A stretch of DNA of 64,000 nucleotides. It comes from Oreocharis arfaki. Lineage: Eukaryota > Chordata > Aves > Passeriformes > Paramythiidae. The DNA is taken from NCBI GenBank assembly GCA_013398015.1, contig VZRR01012901.1:124001-188000 (forward strand). Direction: 5' to 3'. Each line of letters begins with the position of its first letter. Position 1 is the stretch's first letter. A program made the translations under genes and the position numbers. Below the pieces are notes generated by a model that was not told the origin of the DNA, did not search any database, and worked only from the letters and a program-made list of their open reading frames with translations. Shown here one piece after another: positions 1-14,614 of the stretch.

Positions 1-74
1 TGAATATTTTATTGGATCGTGGCAGGAACGTATGGATGTGTATGTGGCTGTTGAGTTTTGCAATATTAAACTAT

Positions 75-301
75 GTCTGAGATTAGGAAGAAATTCTTCC
101 CTGTGAGGGTGCGGGGCCCCTGGCACAGGGTGTCCAGAGCAGCTGTGGCTGTCCCTGGATCCCTGGGAGTGTCCAAGGCCGGGTTGGACGGGGCTTGGAG
201 CAGCCTGGGATAGTGAAGGTGTCCCTGCCCATGGCAGGGGGGTGGAACAAGGTGATTTCTATGGTCCCTCCCAGCCCAAATCAGTCTGTTATTCTGTGAT
301 T
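75..301 (+). repeat. CR1 LINE 3'-end fragment
   Basis: Contains the avian CR1 3' tract: AGGAAGAAATTCTTCCCTGT, then the TGGAAGTGTCCAAGGCC-like and GTGTCCCTGCCCATGGCAGG blocks, ending in ATTCTGTGATT. Sense orientation. Confidence 0.9.
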
Positions 302-3144
302 TGGGCTTTTCATCTGGGTCCTGCTGACAGAACTGAGGAAGGCACTGACCCTAAGGCAGCAGCAACAGCAAGGCTATAGCCCCTGGCAGGAGAGGGTGAG
401 GGCACCTGGAATGCTTGGCTTGGGAGCTAAAGTGTTGTTTTTATGCAGCTTTAATGTGTCTGTGACCCAGCATCCATTGGGGAATGCTAAGGATAAGCCT
501 GGTGAGCCATGCAGCTGCTTTGTAAGGATAAGCACATAGATATGTGCTATAGTTATCAGGACCTTTGTAGATAGATCAGGTAAGGATGTCCTGTTAGTGC
601 CAGCTGTTGAAAAGCCCAAACACTGACACAAGACATCACTTAGTTCTGGGGCCCAGTGTCAGCCCAAGAACACTGTTGGGGTTTATCTTTGGTCTCAAGA
701 AAGCAATAATCAGCTGTAGACTCATAATTTTTGTAAATCTAATTGTCTGCATTGCTTTGGTTATCAGCCCAATTATTTCTGCTGTGTTATACAGGTCCTA
801 GCAACGTCAGGAGGTTGCTTGATTTCTTTGAGTGTGTGTTACAGAGAAGTGGATCAGTGCTCAGTGTGAAACTAATGATGGGGAAAGAAAAAAGAAATGT
901 AGGACTGCTTTGAAACTTTGGGATGTTCCAGTTTAAGGCACAATACTGGCTCTCATGAATCTGCTCTTCTTACATGGGTATTTCCAATGGGCAGAAATTA
1001 AAATGGATCATTCAGGGACTTAGTCTTGATTTTTATATGCTATAAAATGAAAGGCTTAAGGTGTTCCTCTTCCTTTGTGCCAGTGTTCAGGAGAGTGAAA
1101 TAAAATGACATTTTAAAGCAGTCAGAGAAAAGAAAAAGAGTTTTTTGATTTGCAGGCACTCTGAGGATCGAAAAGAGCTTGTACTTGGGGTAAAGCTTGT
1201 GGAGTTGGCTCTCTTGGAAGCAGGTCTGGAGTGGAATAGTGAGCTGAGTGCTTTCCATCAGCCTGAGCTGACAAGGAGTCACAGGCACCTCAAGAGGCTG
1301 CCATGAGCCACTGGAGGGGGGGGGGGAACTGCTCAGGTTTCCCTCTTGCTGGCAAGAATCAGAAGTGAACTCTACCCCTTCAGAAGAAGGAGGTGGCTGT
1401 AAAGCTCAAAAAGGTGAGAAGTGAACCCATCTCTCCCTCAAAAAGTCCCAAGGGAGGGGTTTCCACCCAGACCGGTGATTTACCTGGAACTTTTCCAGAA
1501 AACCACCTTCCTTGTCCAGCCAGTGTCTGGGGCTTAAAACTTCTCCTGTGTCCCTGTCACCTTCCCCTGTCTTTGTGCCACATCCTGAGTGTGTGCACAC
1601 CCTTGTTTGATTCAGCTACAGAGGTGTCTTGGACATCATTTTGGCTGTATTTGTGCACTCCAGGTTAATCAACCCTGACATCAGAAGTCAATTAAAATAT
1701 CCTTTACTCCACTTCGTGAGAGAGCAGCACTAACTTCTACAGGTAACAGCTTTTCTGGCACTTGGACTTTGAGGTCAAATTCTGCACATATGTTTTCCTC
1801 AGTGACATGCTTTGCACACTTGGGTTAATTTAAACGATCAGATTGTGCAGGCAGGGATTTTCTCCAGTGTAGATTTATGTTAGTATTTAAGGTAGTCATT
1901 GCTATTAACCCTCAGCCTTGGGTTGCAAGGGTATTTTCACAAGATATGTGGCATACTCATGGCTTGGCTTTGGGGCCATAGGTGACACCTCGAAGCTTGC
2001 TAAAAATATTTGAAAAATATGGTTATGAATGGAAGATGCAGGATTAGCCTTTTTTTGCCTGTGTATATAAAATAATCAGGCAAATACTTAGCGAATCCTT
2101 GCAGACTTACTGCTGTTTTTGTCCAAGTGGTCTCAACAGACACACCAGTTTGTTGGCATCAATACCAGCTTCTCCCTGCTTATCTGTACTTTTTAATCCT
2201 CATGACCTCTTGGGAGTTGGCTTTCACTTCCTAGTTGTGCACCTGGTTGTTGTAGCAGGAAGTTTCTCCAAGTATATCACCTGACACGCTCCCACCTGGC
2301 CTTTGTGTGTGTTTGATCCCGCCTTTTCTGCCAAGAGGCAACAGGAGGAGGAGGAGGTGTAAAGCCCTAACGGAGATAGAGCCTGGAGGCTGTACGTGTT
2401 TGGGGTGTGTGGGAGTGGGCTGGTCTGGCCAGGGACTGGCGAAGGGGTGGTTGGTTGAGCAATTACTGGGACTGGTGGCACACAACAGCTGGACAGTGCT
2501 GAGGAGCCAGTCCAGGGACCCTCCCTGACCCCCACCTGGTCAGCAAAGACTCTTCAGTTGCCTTACAGGAATGGTGAGCACACAAATGGGCCTGACAGCT
2601 CATTACATCCTGGCTATCTTTTGTTTCTTGGGCAACAGATATTTGCTTTATACTGCTAAGTTGTGCATCCTGCCTGCAGAGCCTCTCCGGATCTGGCTGG
2701 AGGTGTTGAATCAAACAGAGGTGAAAGAGGGGCTGTTGTGTGGGGTACAGCTGTAGGGTCACACATGGTCCTTGGCAGGCAGAACTCCTGGTTGTCTGGC
2801 TGCAGCACAGGCAGCTTCCTTTTCTTAGGTCAGTATTGTGGACTGCAATATTCTTTGGCTGTATTCCTGAGAGCAAGCATTTCTCTGAGTCTTGGCTAAG
2901 CAGAAACTTAATTTAACACTTTTTAAAATGATGGGGACAACTCAGCCTGTGGTGTTTCCAGGTGTGGATGAGATTAATTTGCTTATCTTAGTTGAGGGCA
3001 GGTAATTACTTGTGCAGGGGAGGTACCAGAGTCAGGATGTTAAAACACAAAGAAGTTAAATGTTCCTGTGTTCCTCCCCACGTTGTTCGAGCTCGTTTGC
3101 ATTAAACACCCGTCTGGCAGATCTGCAGGAGCCTTTCCTCTATC

Positions 3145-3165
3145 TCCTCCTCCTCCTCCTCCTCC
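3145..3165 (+). repeat. (TCC)7 trinucleotide run
   Basis: Seven uninterrupted TCC units. Noncoding, in a region with no recognised exon. Confidence 0.9.
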
Positions 3166-6100
3166 CTGGTTAGCTTTGGTGGGGGCCAAGAAGCCGCCGA
3201 TGAACTGTGACTGGAAAGCGCTGAACTTTGAGAGGAGATGAAAAAAATCCCTCGAAACTTTTGCAGCCCTGGCAGAGCGTCTGCGGGTCGCTGATGGGGT
3301 TTATCTTCTGACATCATGAGGATCTCTGACATTTCTAGCTTAGAAACAATAACTCGCCTTATCCGTCATCATGTTTTTCTAATTAAAGACAAAGCTTGGT
3401 AAATATTTTTTAAATGATTGAATTTCCCAAGTATGGAAAACACATGTCAGGAGTCAGGCTGGCTGCGTCCGATGTGCCTTTTCCCACCGCGTCCCTCGGA
3501 GCATGCGAGTGCAGATACGGATTTAGAGCTGTGGGTGACAGGTTTATCTGGGATGATTGGCAAGGATTTATAAACCAGGAGGGGATTTACTTTGCTCTCC
3601 CTCCCTCCTCTTCCCCCTTCTCCCCCCGCCTCCCCAACCCCCGTCTCAGAAATAGGAAATTGGGATCACATTAAACCCTAATTGGTTTGGCTCCAGCGCT
3701 AGTTCGGTGGCTGCCAAATAGTTAATTTATTGCGTGAGAGTTTGGCCATGTGTTGAGAGGCAAATTTGCTTGAAGCAAGGCATCTCTGTAAACTATACAT
3801 CCATTCCTGTGCCAGGTCCTGTTTACAGCATCTCTAGAGTGGGGTGCAGGGGTTGCTTTCCATGCCCATCCTGACAGGACAGCACGGGGGGACCCTGCGG
3901 CAGGGCTGCTGTCCCGCCTGCCTTTCTCCTCTGCCAAAACGCTTTCAGGAATTGTTGCCTAAAAGAGCTTAAAGTGGTTTTAGCCGGACTTGGCACTCGA
4001 CGTTCAGAAACTGCCAGCTAGATAAGACGTGGGAGGCTCTCAGGAGAATAAATGCATCTGTTTGGGAGATAGCAGCAGGCCTGGGCTGTCACCACGGAGC
4101 GGGGCCAGGTGGGGAGTCCCCGGGGGTGGAAAGATGGCTTTTCCTGGATTATGTGAGCAGGGGCAAATGGGAAGCTGGCATATCTGGCTGCCCCACTGAA
4201 GTCCTCCTTGTTCCTGCCCTTCTCCATGAGGCCACTTGGACTGGTGACTGTCGGACAGCCCAGATTTGTTGTCACTTGCTCTTGGACCTGTGGCATCTAG
4301 TGGTGTTTGGCTCCTGTGAAGTTTTCTGGAAGCTGGGCTCCAGTAGAAGAGTTTGCAGGACAAGCAGCCCTCGCTGAGGCCATTACTGCCTGCCCCAGCA
4401 CTTGACAGGGAATTATTTGGATGAAAGAGGATACTGCAGCCAGGCTTAAAGACTCACTGCTAGCACATCTCCGGTGTGGAGTATGATTTGAAAGAGGCTG
4501 CATAAGGAATAAGTCCATGGCTGTGGCATTTTCTTTCATTCCTCGCTGAGTTAAATAACAAACTTTGTGTAAGTGAGCTGCTTCCAGCTCCAAGGCAACA
4601 GAATTATCACCGCCGTGCTCAGCGGAGCCCTTTCTGTGTCAGCTGCTATTTCCATTGTGAACTTGATAGCTGAAGGCTCAATATTGTGACCCTTTAATTT
4701 TCAGCTGCTGAAACGTCTCCTGCAAGCTGGCTAAACGGGAAGAGCTCAGAGGGGAACTTGCAATGGTTGTGCAGTGGGAGCAGTGTGTTTCTTTGGGTAT
4801 TTCTTAAGTGCTGAGTGTTTAGGAGAAATTGATAGGTAGTAGCAAAGTACTTTTCCTTCTGTAGCTCTTGCTTCCTGGGATGTAATAAAATCCATTAAGT
4901 TCTATTTATGATCAAAGGCCCAGTATAGTAATAGTTTTATTTGGATAATTATGGCTGTTCTACCAATAATGAAAACACTGCGCACTTCCCAGGCGTTCTG
5001 CAATGTTTAGAGGGGTACAGGGTTGGCACGGCCGAATGTTTGCCAGTTTTGCTGAGGAGTCAGAGAGATACCGGTTCAAAAAAACTTGGATCAAGCTAAG
5101 TCCCTGTAGGAAGGCATGTCCTGCCTATGGGTGCCACCATAGGCCATGCTGCTGTGGGTTTTCCAGCCACCCGTGGAGGTGCAGCAGGGTTAGGCAGACC
5201 AGAAGGAGGCAAATTGGACAGGTATCAGAAGCAAATGTGATTTGTTTCAGAGAGAACCTTTTCATCACCGGGTCTGAAGGCAGGTTCGACATTCAGCCAG
5301 GAGCAGCCACTCCCCACTTGTGCATCTCCTGCCTCGTTTGAAATGCAGCCACTTCTGGGATGAGCTGCTGTAATTACTTTAAAGCACATCGTACTTCTAC
5401 CACTTTTGGCAGGAAGGAAGGAGGAATACTGTGCTCCATCGCCAGACAAAATAGAAATCAACAATTGAGATTTTTCTCAAAGAGAAGATCTGTCTTCTCT
5501 GCCATTAAATCCAAGCTGGACGGGAGCCTTGTACCCATTTTCCTTTCCCGGGGTGAGTGTGTCATTCTGCAGCTCACAGCCCATGTTCATGGGAAGATTT
5601 AAAGCAGCAGATTCTAGCCAGGAATTCTTTCTAGCACTTTGCTTTCCTTCTGCTGTTTGCTTCCCTCTTCACACTACAGATGCTGATGGATCACCTTCTG
5701 TGGTGAGTAAGGAGACACACTGTACTTTACGTGGTGCTAGGAAACTGTGTCGTCCTCAGGAATGTTCTTCCAAAGAGGCATTCCCACTCCTAAACCAGCA
5801 CGGGTCAGGAATTGTGTCACACAGGCAGTGGCTTGTTCTTATGACTGCCATATCAGGGACTGCAAATCAGCTCGCTCTGGAATTGTGGGTGGATCACCTG
5901 CATCCATTTACTGGTGTTTATTTACCCCTCTGCTGCAAAACACCTGACTTGAGATTACTGCCCTTGGCCCACCTGAGTTTCCACATTCCAGAATACCCTG
6001 GTGGTGGCCTTTTTTTCCCTCCAGGGGATGGATTTTTTCTGTGGAAGCTTGGTCTTCCCCTCTTTATCTAGGCATGCTGAGCACCTAGAAGTTAATTTGA

Positions 6101-8414
6101 TGGAATCTTCTGAGGGAGAGTCTTGGTTTTGCACTGCAGTATTCCAAAAACATTCCCAGGCACTTCTCTGTTTTCTTCTTGAATATATTTGTCTCCTTGA
6201 ACAACTTTTTTTTTTTCCTGTGTAGTATTGATTTCAGCAAGAGGGAAAACAGGAAAATAAAATTTTTTGTGCATTTGAATGGATAAATAACTATCAGAGC
6301 ACACAAACTGTTGAGCAGGTAATTTTTAGATGTTTCTTGATTTGACCTCTAGCAGTTTTATTTAAGTTTTCAGTCACTGCAGTTACTGTGTTCATCAGGT
6401 TTTGTTTCTCATTTAATAATTACAGCTGTTTCCCTCGAGCCCTGTACCTCTAATTAAGAAAAGTAAGTTTGAGATAAAATTAATGGAATTAAATTTGTTA
6501 CATTTTTATGGTAAAATATGCTCAGAAAAACCACTTGTAGATTCAGTCACTGCTCCTGAACATTGTTTACCCCATCTTGATCCTCCATCAGTGCTGAGGA
6601 CTATCCTCATGGTTTACGGACAGGTGAGCACCAAACACCAGGATCTAATCCGTGCAGGAATTCTTGCCTTCAGTCTCACAGGCACCAAACAAGATAGTTT
6701 GGCTGGCACAGAATCTCCCCTTTTCCCTTGTGCGTACGTAAGGATTGCCTCGGTTTCCATCAGCACTGCACTTTTAACTGTCCTGCTGGTGCTCTTGCTG
6801 GTCTAAGGTGGCCCAGGAAGCCCTGGAGAACCTAGCAGCACCACACAGAGCCGGTCCAGGCTCTGAGAGCCCCTTTTGGTGAAGGACAAGCCAATGGACA
6901 GATCTCCCTGTGCACACGCAGCACACCAGGAATTTAAATCTGTCCAAAAAGCTGTGCTGCTCCGAGCAGCAGCTCCGTGAATGGAGATACACCTCTTCAC
7001 ACCTGTTTTATAACACAGGAGCAAAATATTCAGGGCATCTAAATAGTTTATAGCCCGACAAACAAATTCTGGCAGTGGGAGCGTGAGTTTCCATCTCATT
7101 AAGCTGTTGGCAAAGCCCTGGTAATTCCAGTCACTGATACAGCACAGGAATTATCCCTCAACACGACTGGTTGTGTCAGGTCAGAGCATCACTGCTTTTT
7201 CTCAGCAGTTGTGTGTTTGTACTTGAGGGGAAAAGAAAGTGTTGAAATGTCAATTCATTGGGTTCTTCTCCAGTGCTGGAGCAAGGTCTTGTGAGGTCAG
7301 AAAAAAGTGTCTGTGGATTTCTTCACCTAAGTTGTAATGAGGAATTGTTTTCAAGTCTTTTTTTTTTTGTCATACAAAACCTGACACAGATTCTCAGTTT
7401 GGCAGAGGCTTGAAAGTTTATCTTGGAGCTCAGCAGCTGTGCTGCAGCCCAGGTTGGCTCTGATGCAGTTCCTGCCATCTCCCAGCTCTTTGTTGGGCTA
7501 TAGGAAATCACTGGACTTTTGGAGCCACAGACTTGGGGCAGGTCAGCTATATCATGGCCATTCCCATTTTGGGAAGTGTGCTGTGAGTTGGAGAAAAGGA
7601 GTTAGAGATGATGGTGTCCTCTGGCTCCTGTGGCAGGCAGAGGATGAGGCATTTTGTTGATGGAGTGGCACACATGTCCAGAGGCATGGGAAATCTGCCT
7701 CCAGCACTGTTACGGATTTTATGGTGTCTTGCAAACAAGAGGGAGCAGTTTGCTCTCCCTGACAAGTATTACCTTCCACAGCTTGAGACAGCCACATGCA
7801 AAATTCATTTTAGAGGGCGGTCATCCAGTCCCAGAGACTAAGGAATGTTGTAGTAGGGCTTTTATAAGATTTATATGCTTTATCAAGGGTCCTATAGTTT
7901 TCTCATTAAAGCAGGATTATCCTGCTGGGATTAGCAGTTCTGCATGGGTGAGGAAGACAGGCACTCTCCATTTTCATAGTGAACTGCTCCTGCCTGCAGA
8001 GATGCACTGAGACACAGGAGAGCGGGGGAACTCGGGAGACGCGGGGATGCCGGTGTTTGGAAACAGGACCCGAGAGGGGCTTTTAGAAATGTAGGCTTGA
8101 TTTGACTTGACTCCTGAATACATGGGAGACTTGCAGCAGGCTGCACCTCCAGCACTCCTTACCATCCAAACATCCCAGTCCCGAGACTTGTCCTGGCATT
8201 TAACAGCCTCCTCGGTGCGAACCTTAGGGAATGAATTTGCAGCTTTTCCATATGCCGAAACAAACAGGCAGGGAAACCTTTTAATTTGCACAAGGATCTT
8301 CTGTAGTCAATACAGGTTGACTCTGCAGGCTTTCTGGAACTGATTCCTGTCAGTTTGGCCTTGCAAGATTTAATTTAACTCTTAAATTATCTCCTTTTTC
8401 CCCAGAATTTTATT

Positions 8415-8552
8415 ATATAGACTCCTGGAATGGTTTGGATTGGAAGGGACCTTAAAAGTCATACTGTTCCAGACCCCTGCTATGGGCAGGGACACCTGCC
8501 CCTATCCCAGGTTGCAGAGAGCCCATTCCAACCTGGCCTTGAGCATCTCTCT
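8415..8552 (-). repeat. CR1 LINE 3'-end fragment
   Basis: Reads on the + strand GGAATGGTTTGGATTGGAAG then a GGGACCTTAAAAGTC block, the reverse complement of the CR1 3' end. It stops after the CAACCTGGCCTTGAGCATC block. Confidence 0.9.
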
Positions 8553-11500
8553 TAGATTTTTTCCTGTGTGACTACAATTCAGCTCAAGTCACTTGGAAAT
8601 TACTGCTAAGTAACAAACAGCTTCTTTTGCTGATGCTGTAGTGTCCAGTCATCTGGAGCCTGTTGGGAAGTAGGTTTGGTGATTTTTTTAGTGCACTGTC
8701 TGCCTCTCCAGTTTGTAGTCTTACAGTTATATACTCTTGTATTCTTAATATAAGTATTGCCATCACTGACCAAGAACTTGCAGGAAAATGGTGCAAAGAA
8801 ATGCTGAAGCAGTACTGGTAACCAGGTAGATGTATGACACTTCTGCTTAGTTGTAAGGAGTTTGCAAGAAGAATTAACTGTTGGATTAAAAGCCTGCTCA
8901 GACTGCAGTATTGACTTGAAGAGAGGTGTTACTTGACATGACTGTTGTACAAATCCCTCAGAAAACAGTCTTAGTACTTCTCTTGCTCTGCTCATCATGT
9001 CATTCCCTAGAAAATGAGTATTTGTCAAATGTTCTTCTAGAGAAGTGAATTTCCAAGTACTCACACTGGAGCTTGGAGCACTAGGTCAGACATCAGCAGT
9101 GAACAGCACGAGGCTCTTCCTTCCTCCTCTGTCCCAAGGGAGGCTCCTGCCAGCCTGGAGCCCATCAGGGGGCTGGGCACACCTGCAGCTTTTGTGCTGG
9201 TTGGGTTGGTGCAGCCCAAAGCTGGTGTGTGAGAAATGCAACTGTTGTAAAGGTACAATCATTGGAGCATCCAGTAGTGGTCTGAGTACAGCCTCTGCTG
9301 GATTTAGCACTCCTCTCCACATCTTCAGGAGGTTTTTGGTGGCTGGTCAGTGCAAAGCTGCCCAGCTGAGCTTTTCAGGTTCCCTGGGCTCAAAGGAGGC
9401 AGATTATTAACCACAAACACAGCACTTACAGCCCTGATACTGTCTTCAGTAGGGCAGGAGCTGCTGTAACTCTGATCTCCCCCTGCAACACAGGGCAGGG
9501 CTCTGGCTCACCAGGTGTTTGCCTTCAACTGCAGCTGCTCCATCTGCAGAACCAGGTGGAGATGTTTGGGACATCAGGAAAACACAGCTGGGAGAAGTTA
9601 AGAGCAGCTCCGGGAGGTGCTGGCTCACCTGGGCAGAGCACACCCCTAAGCAGAGTTGGGGGCAATAAACTCAGTTTCACCTCAGCCACAGCTTGGGTAG
9701 GATTAATGAAATGAAGAGGAAGTAAATGTATGTTTGAGCTGCTTTAGTTTTGTTGGGTTTTTTTTCCTCAGTACTGACAGCCAAATCAAATCAGCTCTTT
9801 CCGGACTGCTGCCATTTAACTGCATCTGCCCTCAGCTCCAAACCTCCTTTTGGAGGAGCTTTGCTGATGAAGCTCTTTTTTCTATCTCCTACTCCAGGTT
9901 TTTATTCTGGTTTTTTAAGTTAAGATGTCTCTTTATTATTTGTCCCCCTGAGTTGTTTTTTCTTTTAATGTAACTCGTGTAGAAAATGAAGATTTTGATG
10001 ACTTTTGAAGTTTCAAACTTAGTAAATCTGAAGTTTGGATTGAAGGTAATTTTTGTTCTCTTGCTTTTTCCTCTCTATGCATGTAAATTAACCTCACCAT
10101 ACAGATGTTTGGGTTCTTCTGGCTCTTGAAGTTGTCTGAACATGTATGTCCAGTGTGTGGAGTAGAAGACACCGGACTGCTTTAATGTGATGCTCTTAGC
10201 AAATGCTCCTTTCAGCCTCTTGCAAAATCTTCCCTTTGAACTTCCATTCTCTTGCACGGGGATGGTGACACCTGGATGTGAAATGCTTGGATCCAGGGCA
10301 GGCAGCTCCTCAGTAATGGTTTCCTGCTAAAGACTTAAGAGGGAAAAATAGGTTTTGGGACCTTTGTATGACTCTCTCCTCCCCATCTCTCTGACTCTAC
10401 TGGGAATTTTGTTGTTAGTGCTGCTGGTTGATGTGGAAAGAGCTCGAATACCCATGGAATGAGTGGAGATGTGCAGCTCTGGCTGGGGGCGGGGGGGGGG
10501 TCACCCTAAATCTGTGCTGGGGACAGCTGTGGCTGAAAGGGTCGGGGACAGCTGTGGTGGTGTCAGAAGGACCTGATGCCTGCACCAGTTCTGAGTTTCC
10601 CCTTCAGCTCAGTTGTTTCAAGCTTCTGCATGTTAAATCTTGGAAGTTTGTAAGGCTGAGTGGCTTGGGTGCTTTGTCATCTTGGTTTTCTCCAGTGCTT
10701 TCTCTAGGGAGAAGGTGGTTGTGGGTTTTTGAGATTTGGTTTTCTGTATCTGTTGTGTTTTGTTGAATGAGTTTGCTTCAGAGGGATCTTGTGATTGGAT
10801 CATTCTTCTGTTGGAAAATGTCCACCTGTCGAGACAGAAACTTTCCTTGGGAGCATCATGTTCTCAGGAGATCAGATACCACCCTAGGCACTCCATATCT
10901 ATCTTTACTAAACTGTACAGCATGGCCTAAATAAATACTTACTGATTAGAGTCTTTGGCATCCTGGTAGAGCTCTGGCTGCTTGACCTCATGTCATGCTG
11001 TCCTCATGTCTTCTTCTTTTGTGTAATTTTGGAACAAATACTGGGTTGGTTTTTTTTTGTTTGGTTTCAGGGTTTTTTTTAATAACCATGTGAAAGAGGA
11101 AGATTTTAAATCTAGGTTTCACAAGATAGAGCTGTTTAGGCTCAGGGCTCCAGTTTGTAAAGGCAATAAATGATGTCCTCATCTCCAGCTGGGGTTGAGC
11201 TTGGGGATGGATGGATCCTGGTGGATCCAGCAGCACCACCAGACTCTACTGTGGTCCCATTCATGCCTTTATTGGGAGGGGAGGGCCCACCCCAGTGTGA
11301 CCAGCTAAGCTTGGCTGTGACTCTTGGAGGAACAGTGTAATGGGAATGACAAGAGTGTTGGGCCAGAGGAGAAAAATCCATGTTAGCCTGAATATAGCTT
11401 TTCATCCTCTTAAAATTCTTCTGCTTCTTTGAAGTGTGAATCCCAGATGCTACAAAAGTATTTTTCCAGACACGGCTGTGCTGTCTTGCTGTGCATTTTC

Positions 11501-12559
11501 CACCAAATTGCTGAATTACTGTTCTCCTTCTGGCTGCCTTTTTTTTTTTTTTCATAGCTTTATCTGTTTGTCTGGATGTTTTACATGGCTAAAACTCATT
11601 CCTGTCTCCCATACCCATCTGAGCACTCCCCCAAAAGGCAGCATTCCCACCGGGCTATGGCAGAGGACAGGAATGCTGGGTTTTTTTCCAGGAAACTTGT
11701 AAACACGAACTTCCTGTTGACACGAGCTGTAAATCTGCAAATAGGCTCTGCTTCCGGCAGGAGGGGAAGGTAATAAAATTTCGGGTCCTTGTTCACTGCG
11801 TCTGGTCCTCCTTGAGCTGCATCCAAGCACTCCAGAGGCAGTGGAAGCACAGAGAACCTGCTGATTGTTCTGTACCTCTGGAAATGAGGCTTTCCTTTAT
11901 TTTTTTCTCCTTCAGGCACCCAAATACAGACACAATGCTAATAGAAGCCAGTTGGAGAATGTCAAAACCCTGATGACTCCAAAATGATGCTTCATTAGCT
12001 TGTTTTCCCCTTTCCTTTCTCCCTGCCTCTCCCAACACTGAGCTGATCTTCAGTTTTGGAGAGTCAACTCTGTCCGACATCCACACCAGGCATTTTGGGA
12101 TAATGAACTGGCCAAAGTCTGGCAGCTGTTGGCAGATCATACCATTAAGTTCCCGATGCCACGCATTTTTGGGAGGCTGATGCATGCTTTAATTCTGGGT
12201 GGGTAACAGGGGCAGGTAGCAGACACCTGGGCAGGTGGCTGAGCTTGCTCAGCAGATTCCATGGTCTTCCAGTGGTTGGGATGACAGTGATGATTTTCAG
12301 GATCAGCTGTTGGGGCTGCTGGGGATTCTCTGTGCTGTCAGGAAAGGGATGGAGGCAGGCGATGGTGGAAGTAGAGAGTAGAGAAGGGAAGGAAAAACCT
12401 GGCAAAAAAGCAGATTGAAAAAGAGGTTAAAAGCACGGCAGTGGAAATGGAGAAAGGATACAAAAAAAAAAGTGGTTACAGGACATGGAAACAAGGAACA
12501 ACGGGCAGGATAAAAGAAGAGTCTGGATGGAGGCTGAACTCTCTTAATAAGCATCCCAT

Positions 12560-12900
12560 TAATTAATGGCTTCTCGTGTGGCAGCACGGGGCTGTGGACG
12601 ATATCCAGCCCTCTCCCCTGACCTCTGCGCTCTCCTCGCCTGCCGCTTGGGCTGCCTTTCCCTTGGCTTCCTGCCCCGAGCCCGACCACAGCCTTCCCAA
12701 GCGCTCCGCGCAGGATGGGAGGCACATGGCAGCGGTGAAAGGGGAGCCTCTTGCCGTCGCCTGTGCCTGGGTGGGCGTGCTGGGCCTTTCGTAAACTAAT
12801 AGCTCCCAGCAGTGCTCCTAAATCAGACTTTGTGGAGCCGGGAGCGCAGCGCTGGAATGCCGGGCCAGGCGCAAAGGGCTGCGCTGGGCTCTTTCTTCTT
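12560..12900. promoter_or_regulatory. Moderately GC/CpG-rich patch
   Basis: Contains GCGCTCTCCTCGCCTGCCGC, CCCCGAGCCCGACC and CCGGGAGCGCAGCGCTGG. The CpG content is lower than at 23.3 kb. No splice or coding signal that I trust. Confidence 0.2.
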
Positions 12901-14614
12901 TTTTCTCTCCCCAAAGCCAGCATTTTTTAGGTCCAAAGGGTCAGCAGAAAGTAGGAGAAGGGAGCTGGCAAAAGAAAATGGGTAAAAAATAAATGTTGGA
13001 AAAACTAGCAAAAATCACGCTTGAAATGTGTTTTTTGTGATTGGTTGATGCTGGAAGGAAGGGAACCCTGCTCAGTGCTAAACCTGCAAAGCCAGCAAAC
13101 TGGGATGCAACTGGGAAGCTTTCCTTAAAATCATGAGCTGGTGGTTTTGCTGGGTGTAATGAACGAAACGACTCGGGATTTTTTTTTTTTTTTTCCTAAA
13201 GGGAGACCGGAATTGGGATATTTTTAATCAAGGTTACCAGGTTAGTGACAACTAATTAATGAGAAAAGAACTGTCCTTGGGTGGCTGTGTGGTGGGGAGG
13301 TACCACTTTCCTCCTCCGAAGCACTGGGAAAGGAGCAGAACCCCAACAGCCCCCACAGATATGCAGTCCCAGGGACTGGAGCAGAGGGAAGCTCAGGATG
13401 AAATTGGGGAAAGGGCTTCTGTTAAAAGCGCCCAAGATAAAGAAGGAAAAGCCATTCTCGGGGGAAGAGCCAGAGCTTGTGGTAGGGAAGGCACCAGTGG
13501 AGGGACGTACTGGAAGCAAACTGGGATGTAGTGATCCTCCTGTAGGGAAGGGGCTTGGGATCCATCACATGCATTTTATTGCTCACATTGGCCTCTGGGT
13601 TGAGGCAAAAAACCCAAGTTCTGCTGCTTTGATAAGCTTTAACCTGTGCTTTCGTAATTGTAAGTGGTCTTTCACATCTGATGGTGAGGAGCACTGGGAG
13701 CCTGGAGTAGGGTGCTTGATCCAGGACACAGCTCTCAAAGCCACCATCTCACCTGCAAAAGGGAGGATTTTGGCTTCCAAAGCCTGTCTGTACCATTAGC
13801 AGGTGCTAAAGAGGATGGTCTGGCAAGGAGTGGGGCAAAAGTGTCAGGTATAGACAGGTAATTGGGTTTTCTGAAGTAACGGAGAGGTGGCTGAGAGCTG
13901 CAGCAGAGCTGCATCAGCCTAGCTTCCAAAACTAGGAATGCTCCTGCTCAGGGTGTTGGGCAAGTAAAGTTGAGCATCACCGAAATGACAATTGGAGGGG
14001 AGTGGATGTATGAATTTGAACTCTGTAATCAAATGGCATTGCTATTGATCTGGAAAATACTGTCAAGCTGCAGAGCTGTTGGACTAGAATTAATCCTCTG
14101 CAGGCTGGATTTTACTCTCTCCAAATAGGATTACTCATTTTTCCCATATTTGTGTGTTTGGTTTAAGTACCCGTGACAGCTACAGAAGCTTGGATTTCTA
14201 ATCAGAGCAAGGGTGTTATATTTAGGAATTGGTTTGTTGTTTTGGAGGGGATATTTTTTGACAGGACATCAATTCCTGCATGTTTTTTCTTTACATATGT
14301 GGCCACAGGAATAAGGTATGATCTGCTTGGGTGATGTGTGTCCCTTCCATTAATGGGTGGCCAGAAGTAGTTTCAGTAACTTCCTCAGGTTGTGTTTAAT
14401 TCATTGTTGCATCTTAGCTCCCCCTGTTTGTTTGGGGGATTTTTTGGCAATGTCTGATTGTGGATCTTCTGGGTGTAAAATTCTTCCAGCTCAGATAAGG
14501 CCAACTTTTAATATGGTTCTTCCTCTCTCTGGGCAGGATTGAAATGGCACAAAAGCCAAACACTGCTCATGTTCACTCCTGAAGGAGGCAATGTGATTGG
14601 AATTGGATTTCACT

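Larger units (their letters stand above)
302..14614. other. No gene recognised: left flank or first intron of CBFA2T2
   Basis: Apart from the CR1 piece at 8.4 kb, short homopolymers, a TCC run and the GC patch at 12.6 kb, I see nothing I can name. Open frames on both strands are short, overlapping and without known motifs. Sequence around 3,330-3,730 is AT-rich with TAATTAAA and TTAATTTATT motifs and could be regulatory, but I cannot test conservation. Confidence 0.6.
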